NCBI GenBank assembly: GCA_045591885.1
Contig: JAZNTT010000075.1
Coordinates: 1-31,474 of the forward strand
Reading direction: 5' to 3'
Length of the DNA stretch: 31,474 nt
From: Colimorpha_A sp045591885
GTDB lineage: Bacteria > Bacillota > Clostridia > Oscillospirales > CAG-272
Shown here: piece after piece, positions 7,542 to 14,566 of the stretch
Position numbering within the stretch: the first letter of the stretch is position 1
How the letters are laid out: every line of letters starts with the position of its first letter
Made by a program: the position numbers and the translations under genes
Notes under the pieces: generated by a model
What the model saw: the letters and a program-made list of their open reading frames with translations, nothing else
What the model was told of the DNA's origin: nothing
Database searches by the model: none

Positions 7542-8224
7542 TTTATGATCTCTCTAATGACGTAGCCCGCCATCATAAGCCCGGCGCTCGACGGTACGAA
7601 CGAGATCGACGCAGGGACGCGTTCGCCCGTTCTTACCGGGTCTTCGGTACTGAAAAGCACAGGAAGCGAGCTTATACCCATATTCTTAAGCTCGCGTCTA
7701 ATAACGCGCGCAAGAGGACAAACGGCAGTCTTTTTTATGTCGGTTATCTGAAATTTAGACGGATCGAGCTTGTTCCCCGTTCCCATAGAGGAAATTATCT
7801 TAACGCAGTTTTCCGTTGCCCATTTGATTATAAGAAGCTTTGAAGAAACGGTATCAATACAGTCGATAATAAAATCGGGACAATACTTATCTAAAAGCTC
7901 ATAGCAGTTCGTTGCGTCAACGAATACCTTCTCGGAAATAGCATCGCACTCAGGGTTAATGATCTTCGCACGCCTTGCCATAATTTCCGCCTTGCCTTGC
8001 CCGACCGTCGACGTGTCAGCAATAAGCTGGCGGTTAATGTTCGTTAGCGAGACGGTGTCTCCGTCAACGAATATGACCCTGCCCACTCCCGCGCGAACGA
8101 TCGCCTCGGAAGCAAACGAGCCGACGCCGCCTATACCGAATATCATAACACTCGACCTTTTCAGCTTTTCGGTCGCCTCTATGCCTATAAGAGCGCTTTG
8201 TCTATCAAGCCAATTTTCCGTCAT
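7538..8224 (-). CDS. tcdA: tRNA threonylcarbamoyladenosine dehydratase (YgdL/TcdA, ThiF/E1-like)
   Basis: A 228-residue ThiF-family enzyme. TcdA cyclises t6A at position 37 of ANN-decoding tRNAs to ct6A, using ATP. Visible features are the nucleotide-binding glycine loop FGIGGVGSFASEA (about 29-41), VDGDTVSLTNINRQLIAD (about 53-70), CIDTVSSK, and a C-terminal TEDPVRTGERVPASISFVPS that is characteristic of TcdA. I chose the ATG at 8222-8224, with GGAGG five bases upstream; the frame stays open to 8263, but without a ribosome site. It is the first gene of a two-gene unit with the fusion protein at 6690, with a four-base overlap. Confidence 0.93.
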   Translation of the reverse strand: MTENWLDRQSALIGIEATEKLKRSSVMIFGIGGVGSFASEAIVRAGVGRVIFVDGDTVSLTNINRQLIADTSTVGQGKAEIMARRAKIINPECDAISEKVFVDATNCYELLDKYCPDFIIDCIDTVSSKLLIIKWATENCVKIISSMGTGNKLDPSKFQITDIKKTAVCPLARVIRRELKNMGISSLPVLFSTEDPVRTGERVPASISFVPSSAGLMMAGYVIREIIK

Positions 8225-8251
8225 TATTTCCTCCAAAACGGTTATGAAAAT

Positions 8252-8280
8252 ATTATATAACATTACTTACCGTCTGTCAA
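8252..8280 (-). promoter_or_regulatory. Promoter of the tcdA unit
   Basis: On the minus strand TTGACA (8275-8280), 17 bases, TATAAT (8252-8257), a full consensus match. The TcdA ATG at 8224 lies about 27 bases beyond the -10 box. Confidence 0.9.
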
Positions 8281-8376
8281 ACACATTTTTTCGGTGCAAA
8301 ACTGTCAATAAATACCCATTTTAAATAGTATTTTTGCTATAAAATAAAATAATTTAAGAAAAATGGTATTTAGTAC

Positions 8377-8405
8377 TTGCATTATTAAAAAAAGTATGAT
8401 AAAAT
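8377..8405 (+). promoter_or_regulatory. Promoter of secG
   Basis: TTGCAT (8377-8382), 17-base spacer, TAAAAT (8400-8405). Transcription would start near 8412 and run through the leader hairpin at 8429-8460. Confidence 0.72.
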
Positions 8406-8428
8406 AGATAGGCTTGTAAAACAGATAT

Positions 8429-8460
8429 CCGCCGAATGACGCAGATGCGCAGGCGGTTTT
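8429..8460 (+). other. GC-rich hairpin in the secG leader
   Basis: Arms CCGCC (8429-8433) and GGCGG (8452-8456) followed by TTTT, ending just before the AGGAGG ribosome site. It resembles a weak terminator or attenuator. The 18-base loop and short stem make this tentative. Confidence 0.35.
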
Positions 8461-8477
8461 CAGGAGGATAAAGAATA

Positions 8478-8864
8478 ATGATTTTTATTGGTATAACTCT
8501 CATAGTTGCGGCAGTATTTCTTATAATCGCCGTTCTTCTTCAGTCGAGCAAAGAGAAGGGTATGTCGAGTGCGCTCAGCGGATCTTCTTCCGATACTTAC
8601 TACGGAAAGAATAAGGCAAACAGCCGCGATTATATTCTTAATAAGCTTACGATCGTTGTAGCTATCGTTTTTGCGGTTCTCGTAATAGTTTCCTTTGTTA
8701 TCCAGGACGAAGGAATCATCAAGACCAGCTACAATAAGTTCCTTGAGGGCATGAAGGATCAGACTACTACCGAGGTAACCACCGGCGGAAGCACAACATC
8801 CGGCGAGACCACTACCCCCGAAACAACTACCGGTGCCGATACAACTACCGGCGACGAGCAGTAA
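8478..8864 (+). CDS. secG: Protein translocase subunit SecG with a Thr-rich tail
   Basis: A 128-residue protein with the SecG layout: helix 1 (about 3-21, ending LLQSSKEKGMSSALSGS), a Gly/Ser-rich loop with DTYYGKN, then helix 2 (about 57-78). SecG sits beside SecY in the Sec channel and helps SecA-driven export. Firmicute SecG is usually about 75-85 residues; here residues about 95-128 add a low-complexity Thr/Gly/Glu tail (TTTEVTTGGSTTSGETTTP and on). With the known SecG topology this tail should be outside. AGGAGG lies eight to nine bases upstream of the ATG. It is transcribed alone, ending at the hairpin at 8921. Confidence 0.9.
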   Translation: MIFIGITLIVAAVFLIIAVLLQSSKEKGMSSALSGSSSDTYYGKNKANSRDYILNKLTIVVAIVFAVLVIVSFVIQDEGIIKTSYNKFLEGMKDQTTTEVTTGGSTTSGETTTPETTTGADTTTGDEQ

Positions 8865-8920
8865 TTAAAACGACATCCGCTTAATATTTTTGCGGCGTCA
8901 AGATCTAATATTGATTTCAG

Positions 8921-8946
8921 AAGCGCCTCGTTTCCGAGGCGCTTTT
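8921..8946 (+). terminator. Intrinsic terminator after secG
   Basis: Arms AGCGCCTCG (8922-8930) and CGAGGCGCT (8935-8943), loop TTTC, then TTT. It ends only 34 bases before the hydratase ATG. Confidence 0.83.
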
Positions 8947-8980
8947 GCGTTATAAACCATAGCCATTCAGGAGGCAAACA

Positions 8981-11152
8981 ATGATTAAACTTGAAAAAGA
9001 CGGCGTTTTTCTTCTTAACAGAGAAACATTCACGAAGAAATGCTCTGTTTCGGCAGACGAAGCAAGAAAGGGCACGATAGCTTATTCTATCCTGACCTCT
9101 CATAATACCTCGGGAAATGATAAGGACTTAAAGATCCGCTTCGACGCGATGGCGTCGCACGATATTACATACGTCGGAATAATCCAGACGGCAAGAGCAA
9201 GCGGACTCACCTCATTCCCTCTTCCCTACGTTCTTACGAACTGCCATAACTCTCTTTGCGCAGTCGGCGGTACGATAAACGAGGACGACCATCTCTTTGG
9301 TCTGAGTGCCGCTAAGAAATACGGCGGTATCTACGTTCCCGCGCATCAGTCGGTTATCCACTCCTATATGAGAGAGACGATGAGCGGCTGCGGAAAGATG
9401 ATCCTCGGCTCGGACAGCCACACTCGTTACGGCGCACTCGGTACTATGGCAATAGGCGAAGGCGGCCCCGAGCTTGTAAAGCAGCTTCTTAAAAAGACCT
9501 ATGATATTCCTATGCCCGAGGTCGTTGCTATAAATCTTATCGGCGCACCCAAGAAGGGTATCGGACCGCACGACGTTGCTATCGCGCTTATCGGCGCAGT
9601 ATTCTCGTCGGGCTTCGTTAAGAATAAGGTTCTCGAATTTGTCGGCGAGGGTGTAAAGAATCTTCCGATTGAGTTCCGCAACGGAATCGACGTTATGACG
9701 ACAGAGACGACCTGTCTCTCCTCCATCTGGGTAACCGACGAAAAGACTAAGGAATACTTCGAGAAGCACGGACGCCCCGAGGCGTACAAGGAGCTTAAGC
9801 CCGCTTCCGTCGCTTATTACGATTCTATGGTCACCGTTGACCTCAGCAAGATAGAAAGCATGATCGCGCTTCCCTTCCATCCCGGAAATGCAGTAACGAT
9901 AAACGAGCTTAAGGCAGATCCCAAGGGCGTGCTTGAGCGCTTTGGTCTGAGCGAGCTTTTCTCAAAGATCGACGAAAACGGAAACATCCGCGTCGAGCAG
10001 GGCGTAATTGCGGGATGTGCAGGCGGTATATACGATAACCTCGTGGCGGCTGCCGATATTCTGCGCGGCAAGAGCATCGGTAACGGCGAGTTTGCCCTCT
10101 CCGCTTACCCCGCGTCTCAGCCCGTTATGACGCAGCTTATGAAGGAAGGTACTGCCTCTGATCTTCTCGGAAGCGGCGTAACGCTCCGCACCGCCTTCTG
10201 CGGTCCTTGCTTCGGTGCAGGCGACGTTCCTGCAAACGGATGCCTTTCCATCCGTCATTCGACACGTAACTTCCCGAACCGCGAGGGCTCGAAGCCCGGT
10301 AACAACCAGAGCGCCTACGTTGCCCTTATGGACGCGCGTTCGATAGCCGCAACAGCGGTAAACGGCGGTATTCTTACTGCCGCAACCGACCTTGATATCG
10401 ACTACACCGAGCCGAATTACGTTTACGATGACTCCGCATACAAGAGCCGCGTATACTACGGCTTCGGCAAGGCAGACCCCACGGTCGAGCTTCGCTTCGG
10501 ACCTAACATCGCAGACTGGCCGAATATGCCTGCGCTCGGAAGCAACATTCTCATGAAGGTCTGCTCCTACATAACAGACGCAGTCACAACGACAGACGAG
10601 CTTATCCCATCGGGCGAGACCTCGTCCTATCGTTCGAATCCTCTCAAGCTTGCAGAGTTTGCCCTCTCGCGTAAGGATCCCGAATACGTTTCCCGCGCAA
10701 AGGCAACGGTAAGCGAGAAGCCGAGCGATACCGTTATCGCGGCAGTAAACGAGCTGACAGGCGAAAAAGAGCTTCCGCAGATCGGAAGTGTCATCTACGC
10801 CCGCAAGCCGGGTGACGGCTCCGCGCGTGAGCAGGCGGCATCCTGCCAGAGAGTTCTCGGCGGTTCTGCTAATATCGCCCTCGAATACGCGACCAAGCGC
10901 TACCGCTCGAACCTCATCAACTGGGGTATGCTTCCCTTCCTTTCCGAGACAGAACCCGATTTTGAAGTCGGAGACTACATCCTCGTTCTCGGAGTCAAGG
11001 ATGCAATAATCAATAAGACCGATGTATTTAACGCATATATTATAAATGAAAACGGCAAAAAGAAGCCGCTCACTCTCACGGTCTCGAGCATGACCGACGA
11101 TGAAAGACAGATCATTCTCGACGGATGCCTTATAAACTATTACAGAAGCTGA
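8981..11152 (+). CDS. Aconitase-family 4Fe-4S hydratase
   Basis: A 723-residue aconitase-superfamily protein, full length for the group usually labelled hydratase in Clostridia. The first three domains (about 1-490) carry the Fe-S site: C346 in IAGCAGGIYDN and C407/C410 in FCGPCFGAGD. Other family marks are MILGSDSHTRYGALGTMAIGEGG and SIRHSTRNFPNREGSKPGN. The swivelling domain (about 570-720) includes GDGSAREQAA and the end of the protein. It should dehydrate and rehydrate a hydroxy acid; citrate/isocitrate is the default guess. No citrate synthase or isocitrate dehydrogenase gene is near, and a sugar isomerase-like gene follows by 13 bases, so another substrate is possible. AGGAGG lies about seven bases upstream of the ATG. 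No strong own promoter is visible behind the secG terminator. Confidence 0.9.
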   Translation: MIKLEKDGVFLLNRETFTKKCSVSADEARKGTIAYSILTSHNTSGNDKDLKIRFDAMASHDITYVGIIQTARASGLTSFPLPYVLTNCHNSLCAVGGTINEDDHLFGLSAAKKYGGIYVPAHQSVIHSYMRETMSGCGKMILGSDSHTRYGALGTMAIGEGGPELVKQLLKKTYDIPMPEVVAINLIGAPKKGIGPHDVAIALIGAVFSSGFVKNKVLEFVGEGVKNLPIEFRNGIDVMTTETTCLSSIWVTDEKTKEYFEKHGRPEAYKELKPASVAYYDSMVTVDLSKIESMIALPFHPGNAVTINELKADPKGVLERFGLSELFSKIDENGNIRVEQGVIAGCAGGIYDNLVAAADILRGKSIGNGEFALSAYPASQPVMTQLMKEGTASDLLGSGVTLRTAFCGPCFGAGDVPANGCLSIRHSTRNFPNREGSKPGNNQSAYVALMDARSIAATAVNGGILTAATDLDIDYTEPNYVYDDSAYKSRVYYGFGKADPTVELRFGPNIADWPNMPALGSNILMKVCSYITDAVTTTDELIPSGETSSYRSNPLKLAEFALSRKDPEYVSRAKATVSEKPSDTVIAAVNELTGEKELPQIGSVIYARKPGDGSAREQAASCQRVLGGSANIALEYATKRYRSNLINWGMLPFLSETEPDFEVGDYILVLGVKDAIINKTDVFNAYIINENGKKKPLTLTVSSMTDDERQIILDGCLINYYRS

Positions 11153-11165
11153 AAGGAACAGTACT

Positions 11166-11990
11166 ATGAAACTCGGAGTTCTCGTACTTCTTCAGGACGG
11201 AAACGGTATTGAAAAAAAGATCAGAGCAGTAAAGGAAATGGGCTTTACATCCTGTCAGATCTGCTGCTGGGATATGAACGCATATACCGACGAAAACGCA
11301 AATAAGATACTCGCCGCACTCAAAGAATACGGCGTAAGCATTTCGACCCTATGGTGCGGTTGGAGAGGAAAGGCGGCATGGAATTTCTACGAGGGACAGA
11401 ACACCCTCGGACTCGTTCCCAACACCCTTCGAAAGGAAAGAGCCGAGGACCTTCTCCGCGGTTCCGACTTCGGCAAGAAGCTCGGCGTCACCCAGATGGC
11501 AACTCACGTTGGCTTCCTCCCCGAGAACCCGATGTCTGAAACGTACACCGAGATCGTTGAGCTTCTTCGTAAGATAGCATCGCACTGTCAGGAAAACGGG
11601 CAGTACTTCCTTTTCGAAACAGGACAGGAGACACCCGTTACCCTCCGCAGAACGATTGAGGACATTGGTCTGCCTAACCTCGGAATTAACCTCGACCCCG
11701 CAAACCTTATCCTCTACGGTAAGGCAAATCCCGTTGATGCGCTTGACACCTTCGGTCAGTACGTCAGAGACATTCACGGCAAGGACGGCTGCTACCCGAC
11801 GAACGGCAGACACCTCGGTAAGGAGACCGCTCTTGGAGCAGGTAAGGTAAATTATCCCGCATTCATCGCGCGCCTCAAGGAGATAGGATACGACGGTCCT
11901 ATAACGATCGAGCGCGAGATCTCGGGCGATCAGCAGATAAAGGATATCCTTATGGCAAAGGAAATGCTTGAGGAGCTTATCGCTCGCTGA
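11166..11990 (+). CDS. Sugar phosphate isomerase/epimerase-like TIM-barrel protein
   Basis: A 274-residue AP-endonuclease-2/xylose-isomerase-like TIM barrel. Typical segments are GFTSCQICCWD (strand 2), THVGFLPENP (strand 4), FLFETGQETP with a likely metal-binding Glu, LGINLDPANLILYG, YVRDIHGKDG with the Asp/His pair, and IGYDGPITIERE with the last Glu. These suggest a divalent-metal enzyme acting on a sugar or cyclic polyol. AAAGGA lies about eight bases upstream of the ATG and the gene is 13 bases behind the hydratase, so one operon is likely. The two could act in the same degradative route. Family certain, substrate not. Confidence 0.88.
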   Translation: MKLGVLVLLQDGNGIEKKIRAVKEMGFTSCQICCWDMNAYTDENANKILAALKEYGVSISTLWCGWRGKAAWNFYEGQNTLGLVPNTLRKERAEDLLRGSDFGKKLGVTQMATHVGFLPENPMSETYTEIVELLRKIASHCQENGQYFLFETGQETPVTLRRTIEDIGLPNLGINLDPANLILYGKANPVDALDTFGQYVRDIHGKDGCYPTNGRHLGKETALGAGKVNYPAFIARLKEIGYDGPITIEREISGDQQIKDILMAKEMLEELIAR

Positions 11991-12009
11991 GTGAAAGGGT
12001 GTTCCCGAT

Positions 12010-12288
12010 TTGGACATAATTTTCGAGATACTCGTTGAGATCTATATGGAGCTGATGATGCTCGTTGTCCCGGAAGAAAAGGCGGCGAAAAAGCGCTACC
12101 GAGTGCTTGCGATTATCGTTGCACTTATCGGCATCGCAGCGGTTATCGCCTCGTTTATCTACGGCTTACACCTTATAATCGACAAGAATAATCTGATCGG
12201 CATAATACCGTTAGTGATCGCGGTAATTCTGTCCGTCGCTCAGATCGCGGCGGGAATCATTATCCGATTGTCAAAGAAAGGAAAATGA
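12010..12288 (+). CDS. Small two-helix membrane protein of unknown function
   Basis: A 92-residue protein starting at TTG (12010), with AAAGGGTG (11994-12001) eight bases upstream. An in-frame ATG at 12046 is an alternative. An acidic, hydrophobic N-terminal segment (IFEILVEIYMELMMLVV) is followed by a basic patch KKRY, a membrane helix (about 32-53), a short outer loop and a second helix (about 63-84), ending in KKGK. I recognise no family. Its TGA overlaps the next gene's ATG as ATGA, so it is cotranslated with the methionine sulfoxide reductase. Confidence 0.72.
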   Translation: MDIIFEILVEIYMELMMLVVPEEKAAKKRYRVLAIIVALIGIAAVIASFIYGLHLIIDKNNLIGIIPLVIAVILSVAQIAAGIIIRLSKKGK

Positions 12289-12749
12289 TATTGACATTCG
12301 ATAACATTAAAAGAAATATACTGCTCATATCTGAGGGTGTAGAATACGAAATAACCGCTCTATCGAACATCGCCGCTTTCATTTATGAAAATATGATTGA
12401 CGTAAACTGGGTCGGCTTCTACATTCTCCGCGACGGCAAGCTGATCCTCGGACCGTTCCAGGGCAAGGTCGCCTGCACAGAGATCGAGCTGGGTCACGGC
12501 GTGTGCGGCAGATCCGCCGAGGCAGACGAGCCGATCGTTGTACCAAACGTTCATAACTACGATGACTATATCTCGTGCGACCCCGAGACTAACAGTGAGA
12601 TCGTGTTCCCGATATACAAGAACGGAAAGCTCTACGGTGTTCTCGACATCGACAGCGCAACCGTCGACCGATTCCACGGTCAGAACAACGAAGGTCTCGT
12701 TGAGGTCGCTTACGGAATCAGTATGGTTCTTGACAAAACAAAGGCATAA
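12285..12749 (+). CDS. Free methionine-(R)-sulfoxide reductase (GAF domain)
   Basis: A 154-residue GAF-fold enzyme of the fRMsr (YebR/MsrC) family, which reduces free Met-R-sulfoxide with electrons from thioredoxin. The three signature cysteines are present: C64 (FQGKVACTEI), C74 (GHGVCGRS) and C98 (YISCDPETNSEIVFP), with VLDIDSA and NWVGFYI as fold marks. The ATG overlaps the previous stop. Its AAAGGA site is only two to three bases away, so an in-frame TTG two codons later (12291) could be the true start. It closes the run that begins with the hydratase, and a terminator follows. An oxidative-damage repair role fits the thioredoxin system 1.5 kb downstream, but that link is inferred. Confidence 0.92.
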   Translation: MILTFDNIKRNILLISEGVEYEITALSNIAAFIYENMIDVNWVGFYILRDGKLILGPFQGKVACTEIELGHGVCGRSAEADEPIVVPNVHNYDDYISCDPETNSEIVFPIYKNGKLYGVLDIDSATVDRFHGQNNEGLVEVAYGISMVLDKTKA

Positions 12750-12750
12750 G

Positions 12751-12777
12751 AAAACTCCCCTTTCGGGGAGTTTTTTT
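12751..12777. terminator. Intrinsic terminator after fRMsr
   Basis: Arms AAAACTCCCC (12751-12760) and GGGGAGTTTT (12765-12774) with a TTTC loop and a run of T. The A-rich left arm lets it work on the minus strand too, for pduL read-through. Confidence 0.9.
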
Positions 12778-12780
12778 ATT

Positions 12781-12823
12781 TGTAACCGAAAACCGTGCGA
12801 TAGTCGCGTGGCTTTCGGTTACA
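12781..12823. repeat. 43-base inverted repeat between fRMsr and pduL
   Basis: Outer arms TGTAACCGAAA (12781-12791) and TTTCGGTTACA (12813-12823) are perfect complements. The interior continues as CC/GG, two G-T wobbles and GCGA/TCGC around a TAG loop, with one A-C mismatch. In RNA this is almost a continuous hairpin. It has no T run of its own. Confidence 0.75.
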
Positions 12824-12828
12824 ATGGT

Positions 12829-12854
12829 GAGGACACCGCGATCGCGGTGTCCTC
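12829..12854. repeat. Perfect 26-base palindrome
   Basis: GAGGACACCGCGA followed by its exact reverse complement, with no loop bases. It lies 11 bases past the pduL stop. There is no T run after it on the minus strand, so it is not a plain terminator by itself. Confidence 0.8.
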
Positions 12855-12864
12855 GGCGTTCAAA

Positions 12865-13440
12865 TTACTTTACGATCTCACCGTAGCACTCGCCGAACGC
12901 GCAAGCTGCGTTAGCTTCGTCGGTGTCAATGTGCATAGCGGTAGCAAATTTCGGGCTTACGCGGATAACAACGTCACCGAAAATAGTGCTTCTGTCGTTC
13001 GAATCAATCTTAACGGATACGATCTCCTTGTCAGCAACGCCTGCTGCCTCTGCATCCTCGGGAGTAATGTGTATATGGCGCTTAGCAATGATAACGCCGC
13101 TATCAAGATCAACCTCACCGCAAGGTCCGACGAGCTTGCAGCCGGGGGTTCCATTTAGGTCGCCGCTCTCACGAACGGGAGCAGAGATACCGAGCGTACG
13201 CGCGTCGGTGAAGGAGACCTCAACCTGCGAAGCAGGACGAGCGGGTCCGAGAATAATTACGTTAGCAATAGACTTCTTAGGTCCAACAACGGTGCAGCGC
13301 TCTTCGCAAGCGTACTGACCGGGCTGGGAGAGGTCCTTTTTCTTTGTAAGAGTTGCGCCCTTTCCGAAAAGAGCTTCGATATGTTCTTCGGTCAGGTGTA
13401 TATGACGAGCCGAAGTTTCAACGAGTACTTTGTTTGCCAT
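12865..13440 (-). CDS. pduL: Phosphate propanoyltransferase, PduL type
   Basis: A 191-residue PduL phosphotransacylase (acyl-CoA + Pi to acyl-phosphate + CoA). The family's histidine motifs are visible: SARHIHLTEEHIEALFG (H13, H15) and AKRHIHITPEDA (H122, H124), with GPARPASQVEVSFTDAR between. It probably supplies acetyl-phosphate for acetate formation, in place of Pta. There is no microcompartment-targeting helix at the N-terminus and no shell gene nearby, so a free cytosolic enzyme is likely. The start is the ATG at 13438-13440 with GAGGAAG upstream; a GTG at 13455 lies in that ribosome site. It is transcribed alone from its own promoter. No acetate kinase gene is in the window. Confidence 0.93.
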   Translation of the reverse strand: MANKVLVETSARHIHLTEEHIEALFGKGATLTKKKDLSQPGQYACEERCTVVGPKKSIANVIILGPARPASQVEVSFTDARTLGISAPVRESGDLNGTPGCKLVGPCGEVDLDSGVIIAKRHIHITPEDAEAAGVADKEIVSVKIDSNDRSTIFGDVVIRVSPKFATAMHIDTDEANAACAFGECYGEIVK

Positions 13441-13478
13441 TTTTATCTTCCTCACTTAAATATTTTTCTAACAAAAGT

Positions 13479-13507
13479 ATTATACTATACGAAAGAGAAA
13501 AAGTAAA
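13479..13507 (-). promoter_or_regulatory. Promoter of pduL
   Basis: On the minus strand TTTACT (13502-13507), 17 bases, TATAAT (13479-13484). The ATG at 13440 follows by 38 bases. Confidence 0.78.
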
Positions 13508-13546
13508 GTATATTTACAAAAATTCCGCAAAAATGGGGGATAAATA

Positions 13547-14197
13547 ATGGAAAATAAAGAGAAAAACACGTCTGATATGACCGATGGTGCGGTCACTGAG
13601 GGGCGAATTCATTTTTTAACGGTGATCGGTCAGGTTGAGGGACACTATCTTCTCCCCGACGGACAGAAGGTAACGAAATACGAGCATATGCTTCCCGCGC
13701 TTGCCGAGATAGAGCAACGGCGCGACATCGACGGCCTTCTTCTGCTCATAAACACAGTCGGCGGCGACGTTGAAGCGGGACTTGCAATATCCGAGATGAT
13801 AGCCGGAATGAGCAAGCCGACCGTTTCACTCGTCCTCGGCGGCGGTCATTCGATCGGTATTCCGCTCGCAGTCGCGGCTAAAAAATCGTTTATCGTGCCG
13901 TCGGCAACAATGACGCTTCACCCCGTCCGAATAAACGGACTTGTGATCGGCGTTCCGCAGAGCTTCGATAACCTCAACAAAATGCAGGATAGAATAGTGT
14001 CGTTTATCTGCCGAAATTCCCGCGTAAGCGAAAACGCACTGCGCTCACTCATGATGAAGACAGACGAAATGGCAACCGACATCGGAACGCTCCTCGACGG
14101 CGAGGATGCGGTCAAAATAGGGCTCATCGACAAGCTCGGAACACTCTCAGAAGCAATATATGCATTGAAGGATATGATCGAAAAGAAAAAGGCTTGA
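13547..14197 (+). CDS. ClpP-fold serine protease, TepA-like
   Basis: A 216-residue ClpP-family protein. The likely triad is S102 in LVLGGGHSIGIPLAVAA, H125 in TMTLHPVR, and D178 in MATDIGTLLDGEDAVKIGLID. Also typical is LLLINTVGGDVEAGLAISEMI. The extended N-terminus and sequence style match TepA (YmfB) of Bacillus more than the housekeeping ClpP. TepA has been linked to protein export and signal peptide or spore protein turnover. No ATPase partner is adjacent. GGGGGA lies before the ATG at 13547. I saw no clear plus-strand promoter in the 107-base gap to pduL. Its last codons overlap the -35 box of the trxA promoter. Confidence 0.85.
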   Translation: MENKEKNTSDMTDGAVTEGRIHFLTVIGQVEGHYLLPDGQKVTKYEHMLPALAEIEQRRDIDGLLLLINTVGGDVEAGLAISEMIAGMSKPTVSLVLGGGHSIGIPLAVAAKKSFIVPSATMTLHPVRINGLVIGVPQSFDNLNKMQDRIVSFICRNSRVSENALRSLMMKTDEMATDIGTLLDGEDAVKIGLIDKLGTLSEAIYALKDMIEKKKA

Positions 14198-14222
14198 CCT
14201 TTTCCTCAAAATAAGATATAAT
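14194..14222 (+). promoter_or_regulatory. Promoter of trxA-FTR
   Basis: TTGACC (14194-14199), 17 bases, TATAAT (14217-14222). The -35 box overlaps the stop codon of the upstream protease gene. Confidence 0.87.
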
Positions 14223-14257
14223 CTTCTTAGAAAATGACTCAAAGGAGAATATATAAT

Positions 14258-14566
14258 ATGAAACATGTAAATACGGCGGAATTTGATGCGCTTCTTGCCG
14301 ATGGTAAGACCGTTCTTGTTGATTTCTTCGCAACTTGGTGCGGACCTTGTAAGATGCTCGCGCCCGTGCTTGAAGAGGTTGCGCCCGATTATCCCGACGT
14401 TGAGTTCGTAAAGGTCGACGTTGACGACGAGCCAGATCTTGCTCGCCGCTACGGGGTAAGCGTAATCCCGACTCTCTTCGTTATAAAGAACGGCGAAATC
14501 ACCGCGAACACAAAGGGTTATCTTAATGCAGACGAGCTTCGAGCATTTGTTGACGGTGGACTCTGA
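14258..14566 (+). CDS. trxA: Thioredoxin
   Basis: A 102-residue classical thioredoxin: VDFFATWCGPCKML (active site C28/C31), VKVDVDDEPDLARRYGV, and the cis-Pro loop VIPTLFVIKNGE. It is a general dithiol reductant of the cytoplasm, for ribonucleotide reductase, methionine sulfoxide reductases and peroxidases. The ATG at 14258 is preferred; AAAGGAG (14241-14247) is ten bases upstream, while the in-frame ATG at 14234 precedes that site. Its TGA overlaps the ATG of the FTR-like gene (TGATG), so both are made together, which suggests that the FTR-like protein is its reductant. Confidence 0.95.
   Translation: MKHVNTAEFDALLADGKTVLVDFFATWCGPCKMLAPVLEEVAPDYPDVEFVKVDVDDEPDLARRYGVSVIPTLFVIKNGEITANTKGYLNADELRAFVDGGL

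Noticed and set aside
8429..8460. tRNA or riboswitch upstream of secG
   Set aside because: The stretch is too short and lacks cloverleaf arms or any conserved riboswitch core I can recognise.
12865..13440. Bacterial microcompartment locus because of pduL
   Set aside because: No shell protein genes and no N-terminal encapsulation helix on PduL.
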